A stretch of DNA of 33,502 nucleotides from Acidithiobacillus sp. GTDB lineage: Bacteria; Pseudomonadota; Gammaproteobacteria; Acidithiobacillales; Acidithiobacillaceae. This document shows positions 10,693 through 22,060 of the stretch, piece by piece (position 1 is the first letter of the stretch; each line of letters starts with the position of its first letter). The notes beneath the pieces were generated by a model. That model did no database searches, was not told the DNA's origin, and saw nothing but the letters and a program-made list of their open reading frames with translations. The stretch is taken from the NCBI GenBank assembly GCA_028065135.1, contig JAPTWR010000193.1, forward strand, positions 1 to 33,502. The letters are read 5' to 3'. The translations under genes and the position numbers were made by a program.

Positions 10693-12675
10693 CTATCCCC
10701 TCCAGACCACAAAATAAGTCATGAGCAAAATCAACCCGATAATCATTGCGAAAGCATAATGGTAAATATATCCCGTTTGCACACGCCGCCAGGACAGGGC
10801 GGCTTTACCCACTTCGCGGGCGGTACCATTGACCATAATACCGTCGATGAGGCGCTCATCACCCACATGCCAGAACAGACGGCCAAACTGTAGGACGCCA
10901 CGCACCAGAACCGTCTGGTTAAAGCCATCAAAACCATATTTGCTTTCCAGCACCCAGATAAAGGGGCTGAGTATTCGGCTTAGCACTAGCGGAAGCCCCG
11001 AACGCAGCCAGTAGAAATAGGCTGCCATGGCGATGCCCAGCAGCGCCAGCCAGAAAGGCCAGGCCAGGAGTCCTTGCAGCAGAAACTCTCCCGCACCCTG
11101 CCAGTGGGCACTGATCTCGCCGAGGGTATTGAGCTGTGGCGCGATCACCAGGGAAGAGTCGAGGAAGTGTCCCAATGCAAGCGGGCCGATATAGGTCCAG
11201 CCTGAATAAACAGATGGAATAGCCAAGGCGATCAAAGGCACGGTAATGACCCAGGGTGACTCATGCAAATGCGCACGGGTGTGTTCATCCATGCGCGGCG
11301 CGCCATGGAAGACCAAAAAAAACATGCGGAACGTATACAAGGCCGTGACCAGGGCTCCCGCCACCAGCATGAACTCCGCCCATCCGGCCCCCGGCAATGT
11401 GGAGAGCCCTACCGCCTCGATGATGAGATCCTTACTGAAAAAGCCGGCGAAGGGCGGAATGCCCGATAACGCCAGGCTACCGATCAGGAAGGTGATATAG
11501 GTGATGGGCATGGCCTTGCGCAGTCCACCCATTTTACGGATATCCTGCTCGTTAGCCATTGCATGAATCACCGAGCCCGCTGCCAGAAATAACAAGGCCT
11601 TAAAGAAGGCGTGAGTCATCAGGTGGAAAATTGCCGCAGAAAAAGCGGAGGCGCCCAGCGCAGCGGTCATATAACCCAACTGGGAAAGGGTCGAGTAAGC
11701 AATGATGCGCTTGATGTCGTTCTGCACCAAACCGATGAGTCCCATAAAAAGCGCGGTCACCGCGCCGACGAGCAGCACCACGCTAAGGGCCGTCGCTGAC
11801 CGTTCATAAATCGGCGACATCCGCGCGACCATGAAAATACCCGCAGTAACCATGGTCGCCGCATGGATCAGGGCGGAAATAGGGGTCGGACCCTCCATGG
11901 ATTCCGGCAGCCAGACATGCAAAGGCACCTGCGCTGATTTACCCATGGCGCCGACAAACAGGAGCAAAGCAATCCAAGTCAACACGTTCCAGGGATGACC
12001 GGGAATGATCTCTAACGTCTGCCCCACCAGATGGGGGATAGCCGCGAATACCGTGCGGTAATCCAGACTGCCGCAATAGTGATATATAGCCGCAATCCCG
12101 ATTAAAAACCCAAAATCGCCGACCCGATTGACGATAAAAGCCTTGAGTGCTGCAACATTGGCGCTTTCCCGCTGAAACCAGAAACCAATGAGCAGATAGG
12201 AAACCAAGCCTACCGCTTCCCAGCCAAAAAAAAGCTGGAGAAAATTATTACTCATCACCAGCATGATCATGCTGAAAGTGAAGAGGGCAATATAACTGAA
12301 AAAGCGCGCATAGCCCGGATCATCGTGCATATAACCAATCGTATAGAGATGCACACACAAGGACACAAAAGTCACAATGACCAGCATCAAGGCTGTCAGA
12401 CTGTCAATATCAAATCCAACGGCCACTGGCAGGTGACCCAGTACGGCCCAAGTATAGACATCACCGTAAAAGGTCATGTTCTGGCTGGTCTGCCAAAGCA
12501 CCGCCAGCGACAGATAAAAAGCGATGGCGACGCCGATGATGGGCGCCCAATGTGCCTGCTCCCGGAGCTTCCAGCCCAGAAACCCAGCCACCAGGGCACC
12601 CGCCAGGGGTGCCAATGGAATAACCAGATACAGGGCGAGAGGGGGAAAGGTGTTTAACCAGTCAAAAACCCACAT
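10693..12675 (-). CDS. nuoL: NADH-quinone oxidoreductase subunit L
   Basis: The most distal antiporter-like subunit of Complex I, 660 residues. It has the core of about 14 helices with LFFGWEAVGLVSYLLIGFW, GKSAQVPLHVWLPESMEGP and AYSTLSQLGYM. A C-terminal extension forms the long lateral helix along the membrane arm and the last transmembrane helix (about 640-657). The length is slightly above the E. coli protein (613). The ATG at 12675 is 1 base after the nuoK stop region and follows a GAGGGG element. Confidence 0.98.
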   Translation of the reverse strand: MWVFDWLNTFPPLALYLVIPLAPLAGALVAGFLGWKLREQAHWAPIIGVAIAFYLSLAVLWQTSQNMTFYGDVYTWAVLGHLPVAVGFDIDSLTALMLVIVTFVSLCVHLYTIGYMHDDPGYARFFSYIALFTFSMIMLVMSNNFLQLFFGWEAVGLVSYLLIGFWFQRESANVAALKAFIVNRVGDFGFLIGIAAIYHYCGSLDYRTVFAAIPHLVGQTLEIIPGHPWNVLTWIALLLFVGAMGKSAQVPLHVWLPESMEGPTPISALIHAATMVTAGIFMVARMSPIYERSATALSVVLLVGAVTALFMGLIGLVQNDIKRIIAYSTLSQLGYMTAALGASAFSAAIFHLMTHAFFKALLFLAAGSVIHAMANEQDIRKMGGLRKAMPITYITFLIGSLALSGIPPFAGFFSKDLIIEAVGLSTLPGAGWAEFMLVAGALVTALYTFRMFFLVFHGAPRMDEHTRAHLHESPWVITVPLIALAIPSVYSGWTYIGPLALGHFLDSSLVIAPQLNTLGEISAHWQGAGEFLLQGLLAWPFWLALLGIAMAAYFYWLRSGLPLVLSRILSPFIWVLESKYGFDGFNQTVLVRGVLQFGRLFWHVGDERLIDGIMVNGTAREVGKAALSWRRVQTGYIYHYAFAMIIGLILLMTYFVVWRG

Positions 12676-12676
12676 A

Positions 12677-12994
12677 TCAACCCCTCAACTCGTCGATATC
12701 ATCCACGTTGATGCTATGGCGATTACGGAAATAAACCACCAGTATCGCCAGACCAATAGCCGCTTCGGCAGCCGCCACGGTGAGAATAAAAAACACAAAG
12801 ACCTGCCCGTCGAGATTACCGAGATAACGGGAAAATGCGACCAGATTGATATTCACTGCCAGCAGCAATAATTCAATAGCCATGAGCAGAATGATGACAT
12901 TCTTGCGATTGAGGAAAATACCGACCACACCGATAGAAAAAAGTATCGCTCCGAGGATGAGGTAGGCTGCCAGGGTCGGTTGTCCAGCACTCAT
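12677..12994 (-). CDS. nuoK: NADH-quinone oxidoreductase subunit K
   Basis: Small membrane subunit with three transmembrane helices, 105 residues. The conserved membrane glutamates of the proton path are visible in [18 protein letters not shown] and in [15 protein letters not shown]. Its start overlaps the nuoJ stop as ATGA, which implies translational coupling. Confidence 0.98.
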   Translation of the reverse strand: MSAGQPTLAAYLILGAILFSIGVVGIFLNRKNVIILLMAIELLLLAVNINLVAFSRYLGNLDGQVFVFFILTVAAAEAAIGLAILVVYFRNRHSINVDDIDELRG

Positions 12995-13590
12995 GACTTT
13001 GGCTCCCGCAAATCCACCAGATGCATTCGATCTTTGGCGCGCACGGCCATCTGTGCACCAATATTCTGGGTTTTGGTGCCGGCCCGGCGCCGCAAAGTCA
13101 GAGCGATGGCGGCAATAATCGCTACCAGCAGAATAACTGCCGCTATTTCAAATGGGTACAGGTATTGGGTATAAAGAAGCACCCCCAGTACCCGCGTATT
13201 ATCGGCATTAGCCGGTATGGCTGCGGGTGCGGGAACATGACCTAGCGGAGAAGTCCAGAAAACAGCCGCCAGTTCCAGTACACCGAGGATAGCAATAGCC
13301 AGACCTAATGGCAGATAGCTGAGAAAACCTTCTTTGAGACGCGCCAAGTTGATATCCAGCATCATCACCACAAAAAGGAAAAGCACCATCACCGCACCCA
13401 CATAGACCAGGATCAGGATCAGCCCCAGAAATTCCGCTCCCAGCAAAATGAATAGGGCTGCTGCATTAAAAAATACCAGCACCAGATACAAGGTCGCGTA
13501 CACCGGATTACGCGCCGTTACCACAAGGGTCGCGGCCCCCAGCAGTATGGCGGAGAAAATATAAAACAGAATGGTGGTTACGGGCAGCAT
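12991..13590 (-). CDS. nuoJ: NADH-quinone oxidoreductase subunit J
   Basis: Membrane subunit of Complex I with five predicted transmembrane helices, 199 residues. The [20 protein letters not shown] and [20 protein letters not shown] segments are typical, including the conserved tyrosine and glycine of the pi-bulge helix. The tail after the fifth helix is hydrophilic and basic. It lies 15 bases after nuoI, with GGAG upstream of the ATG, and overlaps nuoK by 4 bases. Confidence 0.98.
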   Translation of the reverse strand: MLPVTTILFYIFSAILLGAATLVVTARNPVYATLYLVLVFFNAAALFILLGAEFLGLILILVYVGAVMVLFLFVVMMLDINLARLKEGFLSYLPLGLAIAILGVLELAAVFWTSPLGHVPAPAAIPANADNTRVLGVLLYTQYLYPFEIAAVILLVAIIAAIALTLRRRAGTKTQNIGAQMAVRAKDRMHLVDLREPKS

Positions 13591-13605
13591 GGTATCTGTT
13601 CTCCG

Positions 13606-14097
13606 TCAACGATAAGCGCGATCAGCATCACGGTCAGCGGCCAGCTCCGCTTCCAGGCGATCACCGTTGGCCAACAACATGTCTTTGGTATAAACCAGGT
13701 CGCTGCGAATTTCGCCGTGGTAGGACAGCACCCGGCTTTCGACAATGGAATCCACCGGACAGGACTCCTCACAAAGTCCGCAAAAAATGCACTTGCTGAG
13801 ATCAATGTCATAACGGGTCGTTCGCCGTGTTCCATCGCTGCGAGCCGCGCTTTCGATGGTAATAGCCAGCGCCGGACATACGGCCTCGCAGAGCTTGCAG
13901 GCGATACAACGTTCCTCGCCATTTTCATAACGGCGCAAGGCATGCAGGCCTCGGAAACGCGGGGATTGCGGTGTCTGCTCTTCGGGGTATTGCACGGTGA
14001 TTTTCCGGGCAAAAAAATACCGGCCGGTGAGCTGCATACCACGCAGCATTTCGGTCAGAAGGAAGGTGTTAAACCATTGCTTGGGGCGAAATTGCAT
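13606..14097 (-). CDS. nuoI: NADH-quinone oxidoreductase subunit I, two 4Fe-4S clusters
   Basis: Peripheral-arm subunit that carries clusters N6a and N6b toward the quinone site; 163 residues. Two ferredoxin motifs are seen: C64, C67, C70, C74 ([12 protein letters not shown]) and C103, C106, C109, C113 ([12 protein letters not shown]). The open frame extends 21 codons into nuoH, but the ATG at 14097 is chosen because GAGGAG precedes it and the N-terminus then fits the family. It is 10 bases downstream of nuoH. Confidence 0.97.
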   Translation of the reverse strand: MQFRPKQWFNTFLLTEMLRGMQLTGRYFFARKITVQYPEEQTPQSPRFRGLHALRRYENGEERCIACKLCEAVCPALAITIESAARSDGTRRTTRYDIDLSKCIFCGLCEESCPVDSIVESRVLSYHGEIRSDLVYTKDMLLANGDRLEAELAADRDADRAYR

Positions 14098-14107
14098 AGT
14101 GTTCTCC

Positions 14108-15133
14108 TCAGCGCAGAATGGCACGCAAGGGCGTTTCCAGAGCAACGCCGATAATGACAATCCAGGCGATGGTTACCGGGATGAATACTTTCCAGCCCAA
14201 ACGCATGATCTGATCATAACGATAACGGGGAAAAGTGGCGCGAATCCATAAAAACACATACAGCAGAAAAGCCGTTTTCAGCAACAACCAGACTATTCCG
14301 GGTATCCAGGTGAGCAATGGTGTATTGATCGGCGCATACCAACCACCGAGAAAGAGCACCGTCGTCAGCAGGGAAACGAAAATCATATTGGCATATTCGG
14401 CCAGAAAGAACAGCGCGAAGGCCATCCCGGAGTATTCCACATGGAAGCCCGCCACAATTTCTGATTCGCCTTCCGCCACGTCAAAAGGCGCGCGGTTGGT
14501 TTCAGCCACGCCGGAAATAAAATACACCAGAAAGAACGGGAATAACGGCAGCCAGTACCAGGACCAGAAACCGCCGCCCGCCTGTGCTTCAACGATTTTG
14601 GCCAGGTTCAGAGTCTGGGCCAGCATCAGCACCCCCACCAGAGCAAAACCCATGGCGATTTCATAAGCCACCAACTGGGCCGCCGCCCGCATGGCCCCCA
14701 GAAACGCGTATTTGGAATTGGATGCCCAGCCGGCGACGATGATGCCATACACGCCCAGACCAGCAATGGCCAGCACATAAAGCAGGCCAGCATTCATATT
14801 AGAGATAGCCACACCTGGACCGAAAGGAATGGCCGCCCAGACCAGCAGCGCTGGCACAAAAGCCAGCACCGGCGCTGCCAAAAATAGAAAACGATTGGCA
14901 TTGGTAGGAATAATCACTTCCTTGAACATCAGCTTGATCGCATCCGCAATCGGCTGCAGCGAACCCTTGAAACCCACCCGGTTGGGACCCAGACGCACCT
15001 GCATATAGCCGATCACCTTACGCTCGGCCAAGGTTAGATAGGCCACCCCCAACAGTAACGGCACGACGACGATAACGATCTTGATCAACGACCAAAGAAT
15101 CGCCCACCACGCCATATTCTGAAAATCATGCAT
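14108..15133 (-). CDS. nuoH: NADH-quinone oxidoreductase subunit H
   Basis: Membrane subunit with eight helices that forms the entry to the quinone chamber and couples it to proton pumping; 341 residues. Diagnostic stretches are [40 protein letters not shown] (the loop with conserved acidic residues) and [17 protein letters not shown]. The ATG at 15133 follows an AGGAG element; it is 11 bases after nuoG. Confidence 0.98.
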   Translation of the reverse strand: MHDFQNMAWWAILWSLIKIVIVVVPLLLGVAYLTLAERKVIGYMQVRLGPNRVGFKGSLQPIADAIKLMFKEVIIPTNANRFLFLAAPVLAFVPALLVWAAIPFGPGVAISNMNAGLLYVLAIAGLGVYGIIVAGWASNSKYAFLGAMRAAAQLVAYEIAMGFALVGVLMLAQTLNLAKIVEAQAGGGFWSWYWLPLFPFFLVYFISGVAETNRAPFDVAEGESEIVAGFHVEYSGMAFALFFLAEYANMIFVSLLTTVLFLGGWYAPINTPLLTWIPGIVWLLLKTAFLLYVFLWIRATFPRYRYDQIMRLGWKVFIPVTIAWIVIIGVALETPLRAILR

Positions 15134-15144
15134 GACCCTGTCTC

Positions 15145-17490
15145 CTAAGCATTAGCCGTGGCGGCAGACGGTGTGGCCATGGTCACCGTGCAGGGCGCAT
15201 AAATGGCGCCTAATACTGCGGTTTCGCTATATCCCATAGGCACCCAGACAGCACCCATCGGAATCCGCGCATCCAGTACCAGAGGCAGGGAGATCTTACC
15301 GCTATGGCTACTGATTTCGACCGGGTCCCCGCGCAGGTTCAACCCCTTGGCCTGATCTGGATGCATTTTCGCCACGGCGGGCCGGGCGAGAGGTGCGGCA
15401 CGGCGTACCAGTGGATCGCCTTGATAAATGGACCAGTCTCCCAAACGGCATAAACCATCGCCAGACATCGGCACCGAGTCCTGCTCCAAAGCGGGAAAGG
15501 CATGGAAAGGCGGCACATCTAGCGCATACTCACCGATCTCCTGCTGCCAGGCGGCAGTGACTTCACTCAGTTCATTAAACTGGAATCGGGGCAGTTTAAG
15601 AGCGTCACCGAGTACGCGCAGTATTTTCCAGGCGGGACGTGCCTCACCCGGCGTCTTTACCGCTGCCCGGAAGGATTGCAGGCGCCCTTCATTGTTAATG
15701 AACGATCCGGAACCCTCGGCAAAAGCCGCCATGGGCAAAATCACGTCAGCATACTGCTGTGCTTCGCCGGCGAACTGCGCGATGCTCAGCACAAACTCTG
15801 CTTTTTGCAAAGCCGCCAGCGCCGCTGTGCCGCGCATCGCATCCACACCCGGCTCTATACCAAGAAGTATGAAGCCCCGCATCCCCGCATCCCAAAGCGC
15901 ATCGGTGGGTAGCCCCGTTGCCGGCGCCGTATGCCCTCCCGGCAAACGATGAGGTACACAGCCACTCAGCCAGGCCCCAGCGCTATTGGCCTCTTGCGCC
16001 AGCCAGCCAACCCGCCCACCGGCCAACTCGGCAAGCCTTTCAATCTGTGCAATCATCGCCGCCGCCTGCGGGTGATGCAGCAAAGCACTACCTATGAGGA
16101 TCAGTGGGTTATCTGCCGCCAGCAAGACGCTTGCCACATGTGCCAAGCCCGCTGTAGCGCTTTTCTCCACGGCGCCGGACAACTGGCTGCAAAGCGCTTC
16201 ATAGAGCGCCAAATCCGCGCCGGCATCGGCCACCAACTGGAGTACGGGGTAATTGAAATCCTGGCGCTGACTGTCCAGGGCAATGACGGTACCCCCTTGC
16301 AATACGGACTTGCGCAGGCGGTGGTTGGTGAGCGGTTGTTGTTGCCGCGGAAAGGCGTGGCAAAGCAACACGACAGGTTCGCGCTCCAGATCTTCCAGCG
16401 CCATATTCAGAGCCGGATAGACCGGCATCGCGGCATCCGCACGAAAATCCTGCTGCCGCAGACGATGGTCGACATGCGGGCTGCCCAGCCCGCGCAGCAA
16501 TGCCTGAAAAAGGAAAAGCTCCTCGTTGCTGGATTGTGCAGATATCAATCCGGCCAGGCGTTCTGCACCATGCTGGGCAACCACCCGCTCCAGTCCTGAC
16601 AAAGCGGCATCCAGCGCTTCCGCCCAGGAAACCTCACGCCACCCGCCGTCAACACGGAGCAGGGGCTGTGTCACACGATCTTCAGCCTGCAGAGCGGTGT
16701 AGGCGTAACGTCCCTTGTCGCAAATCCAGTCTTCATTCACCGCCTGATTGGCACGCGGCAGCACTCGCAGCACCTCACGGCCCAGACTCTGCATGTCGGT
16801 GTTACAGCCCGTCGAACAATGCGGACAGAGTCCCGGCGTATGCTTCAGCTCCCAGGAGCGCGCCTTGTAACGAAAAGGCTTGCTGGTCAGTGCCCCCACC
16901 GGGCAAAGGTCAATCATATTGCCGGACAATTCCGACTGCACGGCCTTGGCGACATAGGTACCAATAGCCATGTCCTCGCCACGTCCGGTTGCTCCCAGTT
17001 CCATGATACCGCCAATCTCCTGGCCGAAGCGTATGCAGCGGGTGCACTGGATGCAACGGGTCATTTCCGTCGCGATGAGGGGACCGATGTCCTTGTCCTC
17101 CACAACCCGCTTCTCTTCCGTGTAGTGACTGTGCGGATTGGCGAAACCCATGGTAATGTCCTGCAAGGGGCATTCGCCGCCCTGATCACAGATCGGGCAA
17201 TCCAGGGGATGGTTGATAAGCAAAAACTCCAGTACGCCCTGCTGTGCCATCTTCGCCTTGCGCGAAGCGGTGGCAACCTTCATGCCGTCGGCAACAGGTG
17301 TTGCACAGGCAGGCAAGGGCTTGGGGGCTTTTTCTACATCCACCAGACACATGCGGCAATTGGCCGCGACCGACAATTTGGGGTGATAGCAGAAAAATGG
17401 AATATAAATCCCCAAGGACTCGGCAGCCTCCATAACGGTCGTCCCCGCTACCACCTCAATGGCTTGTCCGTCGATTTCAATATGCGGCAT
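15145..17490 (-). CDS. nuoG: NADH-quinone oxidoreductase subunit G, with N7 cluster ligands
   Basis: Largest peripheral-arm subunit, 781 residues. Cluster ligands are readable in order: the 2Fe-2S ferredoxin set C34, C45, C48, C62; the His-Cys3 set for N5 (H94, C98, C101, C107); the N4 set (C146, C149, C152, C196); and a fourth set C222, C225, C229, C257 with spacing C-x2-C-x3-C-x27-C, which matches cluster N7 of the E. coli and Thermus enzymes. The remainder (about 265-781) is the molybdopterin-oxidoreductase-like domain, with no cofactor role expected in Complex I. Its ATG shares one base with the nuoF stop (TGATG) and is preceded by GGGAG. Confidence 0.97.
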   Translation of the reverse strand: MPHIEIDGQAIEVVAGTTVMEAAESLGIYIPFFCYHPKLSVAANCRMCLVDVEKAPKPLPACATPVADGMKVATASRKAKMAQQGVLEFLLINHPLDCPICDQGGECPLQDITMGFANPHSHYTEEKRVVEDKDIGPLIATEMTRCIQCTRCIRFGQEIGGIMELGATGRGEDMAIGTYVAKAVQSELSGNMIDLCPVGALTSKPFRYKARSWELKHTPGLCPHCSTGCNTDMQSLGREVLRVLPRANQAVNEDWICDKGRYAYTALQAEDRVTQPLLRVDGGWREVSWAEALDAALSGLERVVAQHGAERLAGLISAQSSNEELFLFQALLRGLGSPHVDHRLRQQDFRADAAMPVYPALNMALEDLEREPVVLLCHAFPRQQQPLTNHRLRKSVLQGGTVIALDSQRQDFNYPVLQLVADAGADLALYEALCSQLSGAVEKSATAGLAHVASVLLAADNPLILIGSALLHHPQAAAMIAQIERLAELAGGRVGWLAQEANSAGAWLSGCVPHRLPGGHTAPATGLPTDALWDAGMRGFILLGIEPGVDAMRGTAALAALQKAEFVLSIAQFAGEAQQYADVILPMAAFAEGSGSFINNEGRLQSFRAAVKTPGEARPAWKILRVLGDALKLPRFQFNELSEVTAAWQQEIGEYALDVPPFHAFPALEQDSVPMSGDGLCRLGDWSIYQGDPLVRRAAPLARPAVAKMHPDQAKGLNLRGDPVEISSHSGKISLPLVLDARIPMGAVWVPMGYSETAVLGAIYAPCTVTMATPSAATANA

Positions 17491-18773
17491 CAGGCATCTC
17501 CCATGCTAATCAGGCAACGCTTATGCTGAATATGATATTCATATTCTTCACGAAACAAGCGGATGGAACTTACCACCGGAGCGACACCACCATCGGCCAG
17601 GGCGCAGATGGTGCGGCCCTCGATGCGCGAGCCCACATCCAGTAGCAGTTGCAGGTCTTCTTCGCGACCCTGACCATTTTCAAGGCGATGCATCACCCGC
17701 CACAGCCACCCCATGCCTTCCCGGCAGGGCGTACACTGACCGCACGATTCGTGCATGTAAAAGCGGGAAATACGCTCCACCGTTTTTACGATGCAAACAC
17801 TGTCATCCATGATGATCACCGAACCCGCGCCCAGCGCCGAACCGGCTTTGGAGATGGAATCATAGTCCATGGTTACCTCCATCATGGCGGCTCCCGCCAC
17901 CATGGCCGTGCTGGTTCCTCCAGGAATAACCGCCTTCAACTGACGGCCCGGCCGCAGCCCGCCCGCCATCTCCAGCAAGTCCTTAAAGGGCAGGCCCATG
18001 GATACTTCATAATTACCCGGCTTCCGCACATGGCCTGTCACCGAGAAAATTTTGGTGCCACCGTTATTGGGCTTGCCCAGGTTCAGAAACCAGTCGCCAC
18101 CCTTGCTGATGATGTCCGGCACTGAAGCAAAGGTTTCCACATTATTAATGGTAGTAGGGCGTCCGTATAAGCCGTAACTGGCTGGGAAAGGCGGCTTGAA
18201 GCGCGGCTGCCCCTTCTTCCCCTCTAACGCCTCCATCAATGCCGTTTCCTCACCGCAGATGTAGGCGCCCGCCCCTCGATACACATGCAGATCAAAGGAG
18301 AAATCGGTGCCGAGAATGTTCTGTCCGAGATAATCCTTCGCGTAAGCCTCTTCCAGCGCCGCTTCCACAATGTGGATCGGTTCTACAAATTCGCCGCGGA
18401 TGAAAATATACCCGGCGCTAGCCCCCATGGCATAGGCACCGATAATCATGCCCTCGATCAGACGATGGGGTTCATAGCGCATGATATCCCGATCCTTGCA
18501 GGTACCTGGTTCACCCTCATCGGCATTGCAGAGCAAATACTTGGTACCAGTCACGCCCTTGGGCATAAAACTCCACTTCAGTCCGGTGGGGAAACCGGCG
18601 CCACCCCGGCCGCGCAAGGCGGATTTTTTTATCTCGCTGATGATCTGATCCGGCGCTATGGGGTCCAGCAGCACTTTGCGCAGAGCAGCGTACCCGCCTG
18701 TCCCGGCGTACACGGAGAGTCGGTGGGAGTCGGGCACACCACGATTCTGCAGAGTAACGCCGTTAACGAACAT
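17490..18773 (-). CDS. nuoF: NADH-quinone oxidoreductase subunit F, NADH and FMN binding
   Basis: Oxidises NADH using FMN and passes electrons to cluster N3; 427 residues. FMN/NADH-binding motifs are [18 protein letters not shown] (about 52-69) and [20 protein letters not shown] (about 166-185). The N3 ligands are C344, C347, C350 ([11 protein letters not shown]) and C390. The open frame reaches to 18809, but the ATG at 18773 with a GGGGGG element 7 bases upstream matches the family N-terminus. It overlaps the end of nuoE by 11 bases and nuoG by one. Confidence 0.97.
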   Translation of the reverse strand: MFVNGVTLQNRGVPDSHRLSVYAGTGGYAALRKVLLDPIAPDQIISEIKKSALRGRGGAGFPTGLKWSFMPKGVTGTKYLLCNADEGEPGTCKDRDIMRYEPHRLIEGMIIGAYAMGASAGYIFIRGEFVEPIHIVEAALEEAYAKDYLGQNILGTDFSFDLHVYRGAGAYICGEETALMEALEGKKGQPRFKPPFPASYGLYGRPTTINNVETFASVPDIISKGGDWFLNLGKPNNGGTKIFSVTGHVRKPGNYEVSMGLPFKDLLEMAGGLRPGRQLKAVIPGGTSTAMVAGAAMMEVTMDYDSISKAGSALGAGSVIIMDDSVCIVKTVERISRFYMHESCGQCTPCREGMGWLWRVMHRLENGQGREEDLQLLLDVGSRIEGRTICALADGGVAPVVSSIRLFREEYEYHIQHKRCLISMGDA

Positions 18774-19254
18774 CGTCAGACCCCCCACGTAATTTTGCCA
18801 GCAAGACATCCAGACTTTCCGGAGTCAGATTCTCGTGATAGTGATCACCGACCTGCATCATCGGTGCATCCTTACAGGCACCCAGACATTCCACCTCCTG
18901 CAGAGTAAACAGGCCATCCGCTGTTGTTTCTCCAAGACCTATACCCAAACGTTCGCTCAGGTGTTTGATCACCGCGTCAGAACCATTGAGGAAACAAGAG
19001 ACGCTGCCACAGACGCAAAGCTTGTGCCGACCCACGGGCCTGAGGTCGTACATCGTATAGAATGTCGCCACTTCATAGGCATGAATCGCCGGAAGGCCCA
19101 GCAGATCGGCGACATACGCCATCAACGCTTCGCTCAGATAGCCCTGCTCCTCCTGGGCAATGCGCAGCGCCGCCAACAGCGCCGAACGCGCCTGCTCCGC
19201 TGGATATTTAGTCCGTTCATGGGCAATTGCTGCCAGAGATTTTTCCGATAACAT
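18763..19254 (-). CDS. nuoE: NADH-quinone oxidoreductase subunit E, 2Fe-2S
   Basis: Thioredoxin-fold subunit carrying the off-path 2Fe-2S cluster N1a beside the FMN; 163 residues. The ligands are C82 and C87 (CGSVSC) and C123 and C127 (CLGAC). The helical N-terminal region contains the family sequence [14 protein letters not shown]. Only 3 bases separate it from nuoD, and its ribosome binding site (AGG) is weak, so coupling to nuoD is likely. Confidence 0.97.
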   Translation of the reverse strand: MLSEKSLAAIAHERTKYPAEQARSALLAALRIAQEEQGYLSEALMAYVADLLGLPAIHAYEVATFYTMYDLRPVGRHKLCVCGSVSCFLNGSDAVIKHLSERLGIGLGETTADGLFTLQEVECLGACKDAPMMQVGDHYHENLTPESLDVLLAKLRGGSDDVR

Positions 19255-19257
19255 CGC

Positions 19258-20511
19258 TTACCTGTCGATCTCGCCAAAAACAATGTCCATGGTAGACAAA
19301 ATAGCCACCACGTCCGCGATCATGTGTCCCCGCGCCATCTCATCCATGGCGGCAAGATGCGGGAATCCGGGTGCCCGGATTTTCATCCGATAGGGTTTGT
19401 TGGCGCCATCGGAAATCATGTAGATGCCGAACTCACCCTTGGGGGCCTCGACCGCGGTATAGACTTCGCCTGCAGGAACCGTCATCCCCTCAGAAAAAAG
19501 CTTGAAATGATGGATCAGCGCTTCCATGCTGGTTTTCATCTCTTCGCGGGGCGGCGCGGCAACCTTGAAATCGTCGGTAATCACCGGACCGGGGTTTTTG
19601 CGTAGCCAGTCCACACACTGGGCAATAATCTGGTTACTCTGCCGCATCTCCGCCACCCGGACCAGATAACGATCATAACAATCTCCGGTTTTGCCCACCG
19701 GAATTTCAAAGTCCAGGTCGGCATAAGCGGCGTAAGGTTGCGTACGCCGCAGATCCCAGGCCACCCCGGAAGCGCGCAGCATGGGTCCGGTGAAGCCCAG
19801 TTGAATCGCGCGCTCCGGACCCACTACACCGATGCCCACGGTACGCTGCTTCCAGATACGATTGTCGGTCAGCAGGGTCTCATACTCATCCACATAGGTG
19901 GGGAAACGACGGGTGAAATCTTCAATGAAGTCCAGCATGCTGCCCTGCCGGTTGTCATTGAGTTCCTCCAAACGCTTGGCATTTCGGTAAGGCGATGGCT
20001 GATACAGGGGCATCTGTGCGGGCAAATCACGGTAGACGCCGCCGGGGCGATAATAGGCGGCATGCATGCGCGCGCCGGAGACCGCCTCATAGACATCCAT
20101 AAGATCTTCCCGTTCGCGGAAGCAGTAGAGGAAGACACTCATGGCCCCGACATCCAGCGCGTAAGCCCCCAGCCAGAGCAGATGATTAAGCACCCGGGTG
20201 ATCTCATCAAACAGGGTACGGATATACTGCGCCCGGACGGGCACAGCGACGCCGAGCAGTTTTTCCACCGCCAGGCAATAGGCATGCTCGTTGCACATCA
20301 TGGATACATAATCGAGACGGTCCATGTAAGGCAGACTCTGCAAATAGGTCTTGTTCTCCGCCAGCTTTTCAGTGGCACGATGCAACAAGCCGATATGGGG
20401 ATCGGCACGCTCGATCACCTCACCATCCAGCTCCAGTACCAAGCGCAACACACCGTGGGCAGAAGGATGCTGCGGCCCGAAATTCATGGTGAAATTGTTA
20501 ATTTCGGGCAT
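19258..20511 (-). CDS. nuoD: NADH-quinone oxidoreductase subunit D
   Basis: 49-kDa-type subunit derived from NiFe-hydrogenase large subunits; it forms the quinone pocket with NuoB. The 417 residues include the quinone-contacting H19 ([13 protein letters not shown]) and Y68 ([10 protein letters not shown]). These have the same 49-residue separation as the known His/Tyr pair of the Thermus subunit. No hydrogenase NiFe cysteines are present. It is a separate gene, not fused to nuoC as in E. coli, but it overlaps nuoC by 14 bases. Confidence 0.98.
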   Translation of the reverse strand: MPEINNFTMNFGPQHPSAHGVLRLVLELDGEVIERADPHIGLLHRATEKLAENKTYLQSLPYMDRLDYVSMMCNEHAYCLAVEKLLGVAVPVRAQYIRTLFDEITRVLNHLLWLGAYALDVGAMSVFLYCFREREDLMDVYEAVSGARMHAAYYRPGGVYRDLPAQMPLYQPSPYRNAKRLEELNDNRQGSMLDFIEDFTRRFPTYVDEYETLLTDNRIWKQRTVGIGVVGPERAIQLGFTGPMLRASGVAWDLRRTQPYAAYADLDFEIPVGKTGDCYDRYLVRVAEMRQSNQIIAQCVDWLRKNPGPVITDDFKVAAPPREEMKTSMEALIHHFKLFSEGMTVPAGEVYTAVEAPKGEFGIYMISDGANKPYRMKIRAPGFPHLAAMDEMARGHMIADVVAILSTMDIVFGEIDR

Positions 20512-21103
20512 TGTAGCGACCCTCCCCTTCCTCGCGGAGGATACGCGGCACCACCACGCGCTCCTCAGTCCGTGTCGGTTCGTAAACCACCCGCCCCTGA
20601 TCCGCGTCGTAGCGCATTTCTACCGTACCCACCAAAGGAAAATCCTTACGGAAAGGGTGGCCCACAAAGCCATAATCCGTAAGGATCCGCCGCAAATCGG
20701 GGTGACCCTCAAAGAGAATTCCGTAAAGGTCGAAGGCCTCACGCTCAAACCAGTTGGCCGCCGCCCAGATATCCACCACCGAGGGCACAATGGGCAAATC
20801 GTCATCCGCAAAAATGCGCACTCGCAAACGCTGGCGATGTTTCAGGGAGAGCAAATGATAGACCACAGCAAAGCGGGGACCCTCCCAAAGCCCATCGCCG
20901 TAGTCGACATAGTCCACACCACAAATGTCCACTAACAGATCAAAGGCGCAATTCACGTCATCCCGAAGCCAGTGACAGGCCGTCAGAAAACCTTCACGAG
21001 ACAACTCCACGGTCAGTTCGCCGCGATCCAGACGCGCATTACGCAGGGTTTCCCCTAACTCCTCGCCCAGATTTCGGCGCAAATTTTCGAGTGCGTCAGT
21101 CAT
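20498..21103 (-). CDS. nuoC: NADH-quinone oxidoreductase subunit C
   Basis: 30-kDa-type subunit of the peripheral arm, 201 residues, with no cofactor. The signature [20 protein letters not shown] followed by [20 protein letters not shown] is diagnostic of the family. The ATG at 21103 lies 3 bases after the nuoB stop. The 3' end overlaps nuoD. Confidence 0.98.
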   Translation of the reverse strand: MTDALENLRRNLGEELGETLRNARLDRGELTVELSREGFLTACHWLRDDVNCAFDLLVDICGVDYVDYGDGLWEGPRFAVVYHLLSLKHRQRLRVRIFADDDLPIVPSVVDIWAAANWFEREAFDLYGILFEGHPDLRRILTDYGFVGHPFRKDFPLVGTVEMRYDADQGRVVYEPTRTEERVVVPRILREEGEGRYNARN

Positions 21104-21106
21104 GGT

Positions 21107-21583
21107 TCACCTAGCGATGGTATTGGTGCGACGGATTTTTTTCTGAAGCTGTATCAAGCCAAAGAGCAAGGCCTCAGCGGTGGGTGGGCAACCTGGCACG
21201 TAGATATCCACGGGCACGATACGGTCACAACCGCGCACAATACTATAGGAATAGTGATAATAACCGCCACCATTAGCACAGGAGCCCATGGATATAACCC
21301 AGCGGGGCTCCGGCATCTGGTCATAGACCTTACGCAAGGCCGGCGCCATCTTGTTGACCAGTGTCCCCGCCACGATCATCACGTCGGACTGGCGCGGACT
21401 GGGACGAAACACAATACCGAAGCGATCCAGATCGTAGCGCGCGGCGCCAGCATGCATCATTTCCACCGCGCAACAGGCGAGACCGAAGGTCATCGGCCAG
21501 AGAGACCCAGTACGGCTCCAATTCACCACGGTATCAATACTCGTCGTGACGAAGCCTTTCTCGAGGATACCTTCTATTCCCAC
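21107..21583 (-). CDS. nuoB: NADH-quinone oxidoreductase subunit B, cluster N2, GTG start
   Basis: Carries the terminal 4Fe-4S cluster N2 that reduces quinone. With the GTG start at 21583 the protein has 158 residues, and the N2 ligands are the tandem C37-C38 ([13 protein letters not shown]), C102 ([15 protein letters not shown]) and C132 ([12 protein letters not shown]). The open frame begins at an ATG at 21604, but that lies deeper inside nuoA and lacks a good ribosome binding site, while the GTG has GGGGG 7 bases upstream and gives the usual N-terminus ([14 protein letters not shown]). It overlaps nuoA by 10 bases. Confidence 0.93.
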   Translation of the reverse strand: MGIEGILEKGFVTTSIDTVVNWSRTGSLWPMTFGLACCAVEMMHAGAARYDLDRFGIVFRPSPRQSDVMIVAGTLVNKMAPALRKVYDQMPEPRWVISMGSCANGGGYYHYSYSIVRGCDRIVPVDIYVPGCPPTAEALLFGLIQLQKKIRRTNTIAR

Positions 21584-21930
21584 TCCAGCGCCCCCTTCTT
21601 CCATTCATAAATGAAGCCGACGACGAGGATGGCGAGGAAGATCATCATGGCGAGAAAGCCCATCATACCGATTTGATCGAAAACCACCGCCCAGGGAAAG
21701 AGGAAGGCAATCTCCAAATCAAAGAGAATGAAGAGGATGGCCACGAGATAGTAGCGCACATCAAATTTCACGCGCGCATCCTCAAAAGCCTCGAACCCGC
21801 ATTCATAGGGTGAAAGCTTTTCACTGTCCGGCTTACTTGGTCCCAGCGAGGCCCCCATCAACAGCGGAACTACGCCAACCACCAATGCAACCAACAGAAA
21901 TATGAGCACTGGCAAATAGTGGTTCAACAT
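21574..21930 (-). CDS. nuoA: NADH-quinone oxidoreductase subunit A
   Basis: First gene of the Complex I operon. It encodes a three-helix membrane subunit of 118 residues, with the conserved loop [20 protein letters not shown] whose cysteine lies near the quinone site, then [13 protein letters not shown]. The open frame begins with a TTG at 21951; the ATG at 21930 is preferred because GGAGG lies 8 bases upstream. A leader of roughly 40 to 50 bases separates it from the proposed promoter. Confidence 0.96.
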   Translation of the reverse strand: MLNHYLPVLIFLLVALVVGVVPLLMGASLGPSKPDSEKLSPYECGFEAFEDARVKFDVRYYLVAILFILFDLEIAFLFPWAVVFDQIGMMGFLAMMIFLAILVVGFIYEWKKGALEWE

Positions 21931-21982
21931 CCCCAACCCCTCCACCCCCAATACTGGCCTCGGAAAATCTCCTCCAAGACCA

Positions 21983-22012
21983 CCTATAAATTATTTTTTA
22001 TATTAAAGTCAG
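21983..22012 (-). promoter_or_regulatory. Candidate promoter of the nuo operon
   Basis: An AT-rich island lies between the tRNA-Leu terminator and nuoA. On the minus strand CTGACT (22012-22007), an 18-base spacer and TATAGG (21988-21983) form a moderate sigma70-type match. A promoter is expected here because a strong terminator lies just upstream, but the exact hexamers are uncertain. Confidence 0.5.
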
Positions 22013-22033
22013 TCTCTGGTGGAATCCAGGGAC

Positions 22034-22055
22034 AAAAAAACAGCCCTGCGGGCTG
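22034..22055 (-). terminator. Intrinsic terminator after tRNA-Leu
   Basis: On the minus strand CAGCCC pairs with GGGCTG around a three-base loop (22055-22041), followed by seven T residues (22040-22034). It begins about 5 bases after the tRNA CCA end and separates the tpiA-secG-tRNA unit from the nuo operon. Confidence 0.9.
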
Positions 22056-22060
22056 CAATT

